This document shows, piece by piece, positions 1 through 7,788 of a DNA stretch of 7,893 nucleotides; the first letter of the stretch is position 1, and the number at the start of each line of letters is the position of its first letter. The notes under the pieces were generated by a model. The model ran no database searches, was not told where the DNA came from, and saw only the letters and a list, made by a program, of their open reading frames with translations. The DNA lies in assembly GCA_030067055.1 (NCBI GenBank), contig JASJAL010000090.1:1-7893 (forward strand). Direction: 5' to 3'. A program made the position numbers and the translations under genes. The stretch comes from Kiloniellales bacterium. Lineage in GTDB: Bacteria > Pseudomonadota > Alphaproteobacteria > Kiloniellales > JAKSBE01.

Positions 1-501
1 GCGGTGCGGATCCAGCACACCCAGCCCGGCAAGGGCGGTGCCTACCTGCAAGTCGAGCTCAAGGACATCCGCGACGGCACCAAGCTGAACGAGCGCTTTC
101 GCTCCTCGGAATCCGTGGAGCGCGTTCGCCTCGACCAGAAGCCCTATCAATACCTCTTCGCCGACGGCGAAATGCTGACCTTCATGGATAACGAGAGCTA
201 TGAGCAGATCAGCTTGAACCAGGATCTGGTCGGCGAGCCGATGCGCTTTTTGCAGGACGGCATGGAAGTCACCATCGAGTCCTATGAGGGCGAGGCGATC
301 AGCGTCATGCTGCCCGACACGGTGGTGATGGAGATCACCGAGGCCGATCCCGTGGTCAAGGGCCAGACCGCCTCGTCGTCCTACAAGCCGGCGGTCCTGG
401 AGAACGGCACCCGGACCATGGTTCCGCCCCACATCGAGGCCGGCACCCGGGTCGTGGTCAATACCGCGGACGGCTCCTACGTCGAGCGCGCGAAGGACTA
501 G
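1..501 (+). CDS. efp: Elongation factor P, 5'-truncated by window edge
   Basis: Cytoplasmic translation factor that binds between the ribosomal P and E sites and relieves stalling at consecutive prolines. The reading frame is open from base 1, giving 166 codons against about 188 in the family, so roughly 22-23 N-terminal residues lie outside the window. The GTG at base 4 is an internal valine and not the start. Visible hallmarks are the domain I loop PGKGGAY, whose lysine (codon 11 here, bases 31-33) matches Lys34 of E. coli EF-P, the residue that receives beta-lysine there. Next come [11 protein letters not shown] and DGEMLTFMD of the central OB domain. The third-domain signature [20 protein letters not shown] is followed by ENG and VPP. 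The C-terminus ends normally at TAG. Whether this lysine is modified cannot be told because no epmA/epmB is in view. suhB follows after 9 bases, suggesting co-transcription. Confidence 0.97.
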   Translation, partial: AVRIQHTQPGKGGAYLQVELKDIRDGTKLNERFRSSESVERVRLDQKPYQYLFADGEMLTFMDNESYEQISLNQDLVGEPMRFLQDGMEVTIESYEGEAISVMLPDTVVMEITEADPVVKGQTASSSYKPAVLENGTRTMVPPHIEAGTRVVVNTADGSYVERAKD

Positions 502-510
502 TCGCAACTC

Positions 511-1302
511 ATGCCCAGGCGATCGGCGGTCATCAACGTCATGGTCCGCGCCGCCGATCGGGCGGCGCGCGGCCTCAAGCGGGACTTTGGCGAGATCGAG
601 AATTTGCAGGTCTCCCGCAAGGGTCCGTCCGACTTCGTGTCCGCGGCGGACCTGCGCGCCGAGGAAACCCTGCGTCATGAACTCGCCAAGGCACGGCCCG
701 GCTTCGGCTTCCTGATGGAGGAATCTGGAACTCGCCACGGCGATCCGGATGCCGAACAGCGCTGGATCGTCGACCCGCTGGATGGGACGACCAACTTCCT
801 GCACGGTCTGCCCCACTTCGCCGTCTCCATCGGCTTGGAAGAGCGCGGCGAGATCACCGCCGGCGTGGTCTACGATCCAATCAAGGAAGAATTGTTCTGG
901 GCCGAAAAGGGCATCGGGACCTATCTCGGCGATCAGCGGCTTCGGGTCTCGGGGCGCCGCAGTCTGAGCGACTGCCTGCTTGCCACCGGCATTCCCTTCC
1001 AGGGCCATGGCGATGCCGCCCGCTTCACCCGCGAGCTGGCCGGCGCCATGGCGGCGACCGCGGGAGTCCGGCGCTGGGGCACGGCATCACTCGACCTCGC
1101 CTACGTCGCCGCCGGGCGCTTCGATGGCTTCTGGGAGTGGGGCCTCTCGGCCTGGGATTTCGCGGCCGGCTGGCTGCTGGTGCGCGAGGCCGGCGGCTTC
1201 GTCACCGAGATGGACGGACGCAGCCTCACCCTGGACAGTGGCAGCCTGCTCGCGGCCAACGGCGAGCTTCATCCTGAGCTGATGAAGCTGCTCAAGGGCT
1301 GA
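511..1302 (+). CDS. suhB: Inositol-1-monophosphatase family protein (SuhB type)
   Basis: Mg2+-dependent, Li+-sensitive type sugar/inositol phosphatase of 263 residues, the usual family length. It is expected to hydrolyse myo-inositol 1-phosphate and related phosphomonoesters in the cytoplasm; E. coli SuhB also acts in rRNA transcription and ribosome biogenesis. The metal-site motifs are intact: MEES (Glu70/71), WIVDPLDGTTNF (Asp88, Leu90, Asp91) and WDFAAG (Asp216) followed by REAGG. These are the counterparts of human IMPA1 Glu70, Asp90, Asp93 and Asp220. The N-terminus (RRSAVINVMVRAADRAARGL) is complete and typical of alphaproteobacterial members, which supports the ATG at 511. An AAGGA lies at 493-497, inside the end of efp, at a slightly long 13-base spacing. 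The short gap to efp suggests an operon. Substrate specificity within the family cannot be read from sequence; an FBPase or PAP phosphatase role is less likely because similarity runs along the whole IMPase pattern. Confidence 0.93.
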   Translation: MPRRSAVINVMVRAADRAARGLKRDFGEIENLQVSRKGPSDFVSAADLRAEETLRHELAKARPGFGFLMEESGTRHGDPDAEQRWIVDPLDGTTNFLHGLPHFAVSIGLEERGEITAGVVYDPIKEELFWAEKGIGTYLGDQRLRVSGRRSLSDCLLATGIPFQGHGDAARFTRELAGAMAATAGVRRWGTASLDLAYVAAGRFDGFWEWGLSAWDFAAGWLLVREAGGFVTEMDGRSLTLDSGSLLAANGELHPELMKLLKG

Positions 1303-1356
1303 TACCGGGGGCGTCGCCAATGCTGGAGACGCCGGCTCGGACGCTGGGCCTTGCCG

Positions 1357-1372
1357 CCGGCCGCTTGGCCGG
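1357..1372 (+). terminator. Small GC hairpin after suhB, possible weak terminator
   Basis: A perfect 6-bp inverted repeat CCGGCC / GGCCGG closes a GCTT loop 55 bases after the suhB stop and is followed by ACTAGTTT. The stem is short and the T-run poor, so it could be a weak terminator, an attenuating pause, or chance in GC-rich DNA. A second 6-bp stem with a 12-base loop (GGCGTC 1310-1315 with GACGCC 1328-1333) lies just before it. I see no convincing promoter in the 120-base gap 1303-1422, so read-through into the next gene is possible. Confidence 0.3.
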
Positions 1373-1422
1373 ACTAGTTTGGAATTCAAGGATCTAAAGC
1401 GCCGGGAGCGCGGCCAGACCAG

Positions 1423-3003
1423 ATGCCGAAGCTTGCAGGTCAGAGACCAAAGCTGCAACGGCCGGACCGGGCCGACAAAGAGAGCAAACTCGGCCCCGCC
1501 CGCGACCATTTCGCTGCTCGCCGCCCCTCCCGCCTCGCCGGCACGGCTCTGTCCCTGGCCTTGCTGATTGCTCCGGCAACATCGCCGTCGCTGGCCGAGA
1601 ACGAGGACGAGACTTCGGCCGGCACTCCGGACGTCTACGTCAACACGGAACTGCTGGAACGCCTTGCGACAGAAGGACCCGCGGAGCCTCCGAGCGCTGC
1701 AGGACCGCCGCAGTCACTGTTGCAGACTCCGCCGGATTGGCAGTTGGAAAGCCGCCTCTACGTCGTGCCCCTTGACCAATCCGGCCCGGCCGAGCCTGCG
1801 CTGGCGCCGCCAGCTCCGAGCATTCTGACTTCCGAGCTCAAGGCCCTCGAGGGAGGGCGCGCGCAACCGCAGGTCCGCAAAGAGGCTCCGCCGGTCAAGC
1901 CTCGCGCGGCCCCGCCGCGCCCGGCAAAGACAGTGGTCGCACGAGACCCCGAGGTCGAAGCGACACCACCCGCCGCCGCAGAGTCCCAGGCGTCCCAAAC
2001 GCCGTCGACAGCGCCGACAGAGCCACCTAGCAAGGCCGAGACACCCCCCACCGCGCCAACCCAAGTGACGGCCGAGCTACAAAGCGGCGGCGAAGAGGTG
2101 GCATCGGATACCCCAGTTCCGGAGGCCTCGCCGCCCGAGGTACAGGCCGCACCACGCGCGCCTCTGCCGACGGAGGCCCCCAGCGAGGTCGAGGCACCAG
2201 CCGCCGCCCCGCCCGAGATAACGGCCGAACTGCAAAGCCGCGGCGAAGAGGCGGGATCGGACAAAGCCGGTTCGCAGGTGCTGGCACCCGAACCACCGAA
2301 GGCCGCGCCGGCCGCTCCGCCGCCGCAGGCACCGGACGACATCGACATACCCGCAATCAAACCGCCTTCTACGGCGGCCGCCGCGCCGGACCCGGAACCT
2401 GAGCTCCCTGCCGCCGCGACCGGCTCTGACGCACCACCGCCGGCCGCCCAAATTCTGGACGAATTGGCCGAGGCAGCGGAGCGAGAGGCTCCAAAGTCCC
2501 GCAGGATCGTCGCGCCGCCGGTACCAGAACCGCCGCCGCCCCTGGCCCCCGACGCGGAGGCGTCTGCAGAGTCGGCAGCGACAGCCGAACTCGCGCCAGC
2601 GGCTCCGCCAGCCCCCAACCCCGAGGAGCGACTCGGGCCCGCTCCGGCATCCCCCACGACCGGAGGCACGGAACCGCAGCTCGCAGCTCGATCGCCGGCG
2701 CAGGCAGCGTTCGAGGGGCGTATCCTTTTCGAAGCCGGCTCGACGGAGCTGTCGCCGGAAGCGCGCGGCGTTCTTGAAGGCCTGGCCGAACGCCTGAAGG
2801 CCGCCGATGCGGAAGGCGTCGAGCTTCGCGCCTACGCGACCGGTAAGTACTCCCGGCGCTTGTCGCTGAATCGCGGTCTGGTCGCCCGAAGCTACTTGGA
2901 AAAGCTGGGCGTCGATTCCGACTCGGTCTTCCTGCGCCCCCTCGGCGACAAGTCCACCGACGGTCCTTCGGAACGCATCGACTTCGAGCTCTTAACACCC
3001 TAG
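1423..3003 (+). CDS. Secreted or anchored Pro/Ala-rich protein with divergent OmpA-like C-terminal domain
   Basis: Envelope protein of 526 residues and unknown specific function. Residues 1-38 are a long basic n-region. Residues 39-58 form a hydrophobic stretch (from LAGTALSLALLIA) ending in SLA before acidic ENEDE, which reads as a cleavable signal peptide or an N-terminal anchor. Residues 60-425 are low-complexity Pro/Ala/Glu/Ser, as in TonB-like or wall-spanning linkers, with PPP at 299-301 and 338-340 and PPPP at 370-373, plus an internal duplication (198-229 and 249-280). Residues 428-526 follow the OmpA_C pattern: ILFEAGSTELSPEA, then LRAYATG, then RRLSLNRGLVARSYLEKLGV, then RPLG and SERIDFELL. 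The LSxxR arginine is kept (Arg484), but the GHTD aspartate that helps bind diaminopimelate is replaced by Thr473, so standard peptidoglycan binding is doubtful. The ATG at 1423 is the only plausible ATG; its Shine-Dalgarno is weak (GGGAG 1404-1408). It precedes the MotA/MotB-like pair, but with a 288-base gap, so a shared role is inference. Confidence 0.85.
   Translation: MPKLAGQRPKLQRPDRADKESKLGPARDHFAARRPSRLAGTALSLALLIAPATSPSLAENEDETSAGTPDVYVNTELLERLATEGPAEPPSAAGPPQSLLQTPPDWQLESRLYVVPLDQSGPAEPALAPPAPSILTSELKALEGGRAQPQVRKEAPPVKPRAAPPRPAKTVVARDPEVEATPPAAAESQASQTPSTAPTEPPSKAETPPTAPTQVTAELQSGGEEVASDTPVPEASPPEVQAAPRAPLPTEAPSEVEAPAAAPPEITAELQSRGEEAGSDKAGSQVLAPEPPKAAPAAPPPQAPDDIDIPAIKPPSTAAAAPDPEPELPAAATGSDAPPPAAQILDELAEAAEREAPKSRRIVAPPVPEPPPPLAPDAEASAESAATAELAPAAPPAPNPEERLGPAPASPTTGGTEPQLAARSPAQAAFEGRILFEAGSTELSPEARGVLEGLAERLKAADAEGVELRAYATGKYSRRLSLNRGLVARSYLEKLGVDSDSVFLRPLGDKSTDGPSERIDFELLTP
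2014..2262 (+). repeat. Internal duplication in the Pro/Ala-rich region (two 96-base units)
   Basis: Units at 2014-2109 and 2167-2262 lie 153 bases (51 codons) apart and are in frame. Each encodes 32 residues of the form PTE-PS---E-P--AP----TAELQS-GEE--SD; 20 of 32 residues are identical. The DNA core (2068-2108 against 2221-2261) matches at 36 of 41 positions. This is a diverged tandem duplication inside the spacer of the OmpA-like protein. Confidence 0.8.
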
Positions 3004-3109
3004 ATCAAGCTGCGGCTTCATAGCCAATTGAGCGCAGGCTCCGCGAAACGCCCCGACATCGAGACGCCACAGTTCTGCCTTACTGCGGCAGCAGGGTGAA
3101 ATCTCTAAC

Positions 3110-3138
3110 TTGAGGAATCAGGCTTGAAGCTGCATAAG
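3110..3138 (+). promoter_or_regulatory. Candidate sigma70 promoter for the MotA/MotB-like unit
   Basis: TTGAGG (3110-3115) and CATAAG (3133-3138) are separated by exactly 17 bases, each matching consensus at 4 of 6 positions. It sits in an AT-richer patch, with transcription expected to start near 3145. Confidence 0.4.
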
Positions 3139-3158
3139 GCCTTTCCTCGGCCCGAATC

Positions 3159-3167
3159 TGTTATTCT
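3159..3167 (+). promoter_or_regulatory. Candidate extended -10 element
   Basis: TGTTATTCT fits the extended -10 form TG-n-TATAAT, with 4 of 6 in the hexamer, but has no good -35 at 17 bases. It is an alternative or second start for the same transcript. Confidence 0.25.
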
Positions 3168-3291
3168 CTCGGTGGCGCCGAGTCGTCGGCCGCGTGCCCA
3201 GTATTTTGTCGTGCCGCTCCTCGTCGCCGGACGTCATCCCCCAGAGTCCTGGCGCCGAACGCATCTGGAAGCTGCCAAAGCCTGAAAAGAC

Positions 3292-4461
3292 ATGATCACT
3301 CGGCCCTACCGCTACCTGACACGAATGGCGATCTTTCTCCTGGTGGTGGCCGCCATTTGCGCGGTTCTCTATCCGCGGCTCCAGGAAGCCTTCTCCGCAA
3401 ACGCCGTGCTCAACGGGGTGATCCTGGGTGTCCTGCTGTTCGGCATCGCATACAGCCTCCGGCAGGTCATTGCATTGAACCCGGAAGTAAACTGGCTGCA
3501 GCGCCTGATCCGCGAGAAGAGCGGAAGCCTGGTGATGCCAGGTGCGACCAGCGACGAGCGGCCGCCGAAACTGCTCGGCCCCATGGTGACCATGATGGGC
3601 GAGCGCACCGGGCGGATCCGACTCTCGGCGTTGTCGATGCGCTCGCTGCTCGACGGTATCCAGAGCCGGATCAGCGAGTCCCACGACATGTCTCGCTACC
3701 TGATCGGCCTGCTGATCTTCCTCGGGCTGCTGGGCACCTTCTGGGGACTGCTCGAGACCGTCGGCGCGGTCGGCGCCACCATCTCCGGCCTCAGCGGCGG
3801 AACCGGCGACGCCACGGCGATGTTCGACCAGTTGAAGCAGGGCCTGGAGACTCCCCTGTCCGGCATGGGCACGGCATTCAGCTCCTCGCTCTTCGGTCTG
3901 GCCGGATCGCTGATCCTCGGCTTCCTCGAGCTGCAGGCGGCCCAAGCCCACAACCGCTTCGTCAATGAGCTTGAGGAATGGCTGTCAGAGGTCACGCGCC
4001 TGACCGGCGGCGGCCCCCTGGCGGATGGCGATCAACCGGTTCCGGCCTTCATCCAGGCGCTGCTGGAGCAAACCGCCGATAGCCTGGATTCGCTGCAACG
4101 GACCATGGCCAAGTCCGAGGAAAGCCGGCTCAACATGGACCACAGCCTCGAGGTCCTAGCCGAGCGGCTCGGCACCCTCACCGACCAGCTGCGCAGCGAA
4201 CAGTCGATCCTGACCCGGCTGGCCGAGAGTCAGGCGCAGTTGCGCCCGGTGCTATCGCAATTGGCCGAGGTCAACGGCACCCGGGTCGGCGGCTTGGACG
4301 ATGCCAGCCGCGACCATCTGCGCAACCTGGACCATCACATGGGCCGACTGGTGCAGGAAGCGGCCAGCGGCCGTGACAAGGCGGTCGAAGAGATCCGCAG
4401 CGAAATCCGGCTTCTGGCTCGGACCATCGCGGCGCTGGCCGAGGAATCGGAGGTCCGCTAG
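3292..4461 (+). CDS. MotA/TolQ/ExbB-family proton-channel protein with long cytoplasmic tail
   Basis: Inner-membrane protein of 389 residues, predicted to form the multimeric ring of a proton-driven channel around its MotB-like partner. Four membrane helices are visible: about 11-27, 39-60, 136-160 and 191-213. A 75-residue cytoplasmic loop lies between helices 2 and 3, giving MotA-like topology rather than the three helices of TolQ/ExbB. The family core is clear: GLLGTFWGLLETVGAV (Thr149) and LETPLSGMGTAFSSSLFGLA (Thr194), matching the channel-lining threonines of TolQ/ExbB. Helix 3 has no proline, unlike flagellar MotA. Residues about 215-389 form a long, charged, helical tail rich in Leu/Glu/Arg, longer than in flagellar MotA or ExbB. 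The ATG at 3292 places a short basic stretch before helix 1; the ribosome site is poor (GAAAAGA). The partner gene starts 3 bases downstream. No flagellar, tol or tonB genes are nearby, so a specific name is not justified. Confidence 0.9.
   Translation: MITRPYRYLTRMAIFLLVVAAICAVLYPRLQEAFSANAVLNGVILGVLLFGIAYSLRQVIALNPEVNWLQRLIREKSGSLVMPGATSDERPPKLLGPMVTMMGERTGRIRLSALSMRSLLDGIQSRISESHDMSRYLIGLLIFLGLLGTFWGLLETVGAVGATISGLSGGTGDATAMFDQLKQGLETPLSGMGTAFSSSLFGLAGSLILGFLELQAAQAHNRFVNELEEWLSEVTRLTGGGPLADGDQPVPAFIQALLEQTADSLDSLQRTMAKSEESRLNMDHSLEVLAERLGTLTDQLRSEQSILTRLAESQAQLRPVLSQLAEVNGTRVGGLDDASRDHLRNLDHHMGRLVQEAASGRDKAVEEIRSEIRLLARTIAALAEESEVR
4449..4453 (+). promoter_or_regulatory. Shine-Dalgarno GGAGG for the MotB-like gene
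   Basis: GGAGG lies inside the last codons of the channel gene, 11 bases before the ATG at 4465. It supports that start and suggests translational coupling of the pair. Confidence 0.7.
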
Positions 4462-4464
4462 CCG

Positions 4465-5720
4465 ATGTTCGCGCTGGAACGCCGGGGCCGCCAGCGGTCG
4501 GTCAACATCTGGCCCGGCTTCGTCGACGCGCTCTCCACCCTGCTGCTGGTGGTGATCTTCGTCCTGATGGTCTTCATGATTGCGCAGTATTTCCTGTCGA
4601 CCGCGCTCTCAGGCCGCGACGCCGCCTTGGAGCGGCTTCAGCGCCAGGTCGCCCAGTTGGGCGAGTTGCTGGCACTGGAGCGCGCCGAGAGCTTCCGGCT
4701 GCAGAGCGATTTCAACGAGGTTTCAGCGGAGCTCAACACCTCTCTGAACGCACGCGAGAGCCTCAGCAGCCAGCTCTCAAGCCTGACCGACGAGCGCGAC
4801 CGCTTGAGCAGCCAGATCTCGGCCCTGGCCGAGGAGCGCGATAGCCTCTCTGCCCGGCTCGACGACGCGGTCTCATCGAGCAACCGGGTCAGCGGCGAGC
4901 TCGAAGACGCCTACAAGACCATCGAGGCCGACAAAGAGAAGATCGAGGCACAGCTGGCAGAGCTGGCGATCCTCAAGAGCCTGCGCGACGACCTACGCGC
5001 GCAGCTGGCCGCCTCCCAGGACAGCCTGTCCTCGGCGGAGGAAGACCAGAAGAGGCTGGCCGGACAGCTGTCCGAGCAGGAGACCCTGACCGAGGAGGCC
5101 CAGGTGGCGGCCGAGCTGCTCAACCGGCAGATCCTGGCATTGCGCCAGCAGCTGGCCCAGCTCAGCGAGGCGCTGGACCTGACCGAGGCCAAGAACAAGG
5201 AGCAGGAGGTCCAGATCGCCGACCTCGGACGCCGGCTCAACGTGGCCCTGGCGACCAAGGTCCAGGAACTGGCCCGCTACCGTTCCGAGTTCTTCGGCCG
5301 CCTGCGCCAGGTGCTGGGCGAGCGCCCGGACATCCAGGTCGTCGGCGACCGCTTCGTCTTCCAGTCCGAGATCTTGTTCGAATCCGGCTCCGCCGCCCTC
5401 GGCTCGGGCGGCCGGGTCCAGATGTCGCGGCTGGCCAACACCCTGAACGAGATCTCACGGGACATACCCGATGAGATAGACTGGGTGCTCCGGGTCGACG
5501 GCCACACCGACCGGCGGCCGATCGCGACCGCCGAGTTCCCTTCCAACTGGGAGCTTTCGACCGCCCGCGCGATCTCCGTCGTGCGCTTCCTGATCGACGA
5601 GGGAGTCCCGGCCCGGCGCCTGGCCGCGACCGGCTTCGGCGAGTTCCAGCCCATCGACTCCGGCCGCGACGAGGTCGCCCTCCGTCGCAATCGCCGCATC
5701 GAGCTCAAGTTCACCCAGCG

Positions 5721-5724
<4 letters not shown>
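4465..5724 (+). CDS. MotB-like stator protein with long coiled coil and OmpA peptidoglycan-binding domain
   Basis: Inner-membrane protein of 419 residues with its bulk in the periplasm. A basic cytoplasmic N-terminus (RRGRQR) leads to one membrane helix at about 18-45 with the MotB pattern WPGFVDALSTLLLVVIF. Asp21 matches the proton-carrying Asp32 of E. coli MotB. Residues about 50-285 are almost continuous heptad-type coiled coil, including five 14-residue repeats at 86-155. Residues 297-417 are a canonical OmpA_C domain: FQSEILFESGSAAL, VDGHTD (Asp349) and NWELSTARA (Arg368), then ATGFGEFQPI and NRRIELKF. Both diaminopimelate-binding residues are present. It is longer than E. coli MotB (308 residues) because of the coiled coil. 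With the preceding gene it should form a proton-driven, wall-anchored complex; whether that rotates, opens a gate or pulls on an outer partner is unknown. Its TAG stop overlaps the stop of the convergent ABC gene. Confidence 0.92.
4720..4929 (+). repeat. Five tandem 42-base (14-residue) units in the coiled-coil stalk
   Basis: Residues 86-155 divide into five 14-residue units beginning VSAEL, LSSQL, LSSQI, LSARL and VSGEL (86, 100, 114, 128, 142). Units 2 and 3 (LSSQLSSLTDERDR and LSSQISALAEERDS) match at 32 of 42 bases. Fourteen residues is two heptads, so copies can be gained or lost without breaking coiled-coil register. Confidence 0.75.
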
Positions 5725-7556
<1,832 letters not shown>

Positions 7557-7563
7557 CCGATCG

Positions 7564-7567
7564 CCCT
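7564..7567 (-). promoter_or_regulatory. Shine-Dalgarno AGGG that decides the ABC exporter start
   Basis: On the minus strand GGCAGGG ends 7 bases before the ATG at 7556. This favours the 611-residue protein over the 651-residue version from a TTG at 7676. Confidence 0.6.
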
Positions 7568-7733
7568 GCCCAGGCGGAATGCCGTCACAAAGCGCTGTCG
7601 ATCGATCTTTGGCTGCATGGTCCTTCCGGGCTCGAAAAGCGCCGTTATCCCTAGCCGAAGGCCCGCCCCTCGGCAACCTCGGGGCCGCCCATGATTCCGA
7701 AGATCAAAGGGGTCCGAACCCGGCGTCAGACCC

Positions 7734-7762
7734 TTGCCAAGCGCGCCCGGCTCGGCTATACA
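7734..7762 (+). promoter_or_regulatory. Sigma70-type promoter of rpmE
   Basis: TTGCCA (7734-7739, 5 of 6 consensus) and TATACA (7757-7762, 4 of 6) are separated by exactly 17 bases. Transcription should start near 7769, leaving a leader of only about 20 bases that contains the ribosome-binding site. It is the best promoter in the window, as expected for a ribosomal protein gene. Confidence 0.7.
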
Positions 7763-7775
7763 CCCGCCGCCGCTG

Positions 7776-7781
7776 AAGGAG
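7776..7781 (+). promoter_or_regulatory. Strong Shine-Dalgarno AAGGAG of rpmE
   Basis: AAGGAG stands 7 bases before the ATG at 7789, near-ideal spacing, and is the strongest ribosome site in the window. Confidence 0.8.
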
Positions 7782-7788
7782 CAGGACG

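Larger units (their letters stand above)
3004..3291. other. 288-base non-coding region upstream of the MotA/MotB-like unit
   Basis: No supportable gene lies here. It is less GC-rich than the coding DNA, notably around 3096-3170, as expected for a promoter region. It holds two candidate sigma70-type elements (entered separately). It also has a small hairpin GCCGA-GTCG-TCGGC at 3177-3190, an 8-base direct repeat GGCGCCGA (3174-3181 and 3251-3258), and three copies of AAGCTGC (3007-3013, 3127-3133, 3269-3275). A weak stem CTGCC/GGCAG (3075-3079, 3087-3091) lacks a T-run, so I see no real terminator for the upstream gene. The leader of the proton-channel gene would be roughly 120-145 bases long. 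Confidence 0.6.

Noticed and set aside
4..6. GTG at base 4 as the start of efp
   Set aside because: It would remove about 23 residues of domain I that every EF-P has, and the frame is open to the window edge, so the gene simply begins upstream.
1758..2669. A 303-codon open frame on the minus strand opposite the Pro/Ala-rich gene, rich in Gly/Ala/Ser
   Set aside because: It is the antisense shadow of Pro/Ala codons in GC-rich DNA. It has low complexity, no recognisable domain and no start signals, while the plus strand has a signal peptide and an OmpA-like domain.
3118..3951. A 277-codon minus-strand open frame covering the promoter region and the first half of the channel gene
   Set aside because: It runs antisense to clear membrane helices and family motifs. 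Its product is rich in Gln/Glu/His/Arg with no family likeness and looks like a reverse-frame artefact.
7557..7676. A 40-residue N-terminal extension of the ABC exporter from a TTG at 7676
   Set aside because: The extension is polar, lacks family resemblance and has no well-spaced ribosome site, whereas ATG 7556 has AGGG at 7 bases and gives a normal length.
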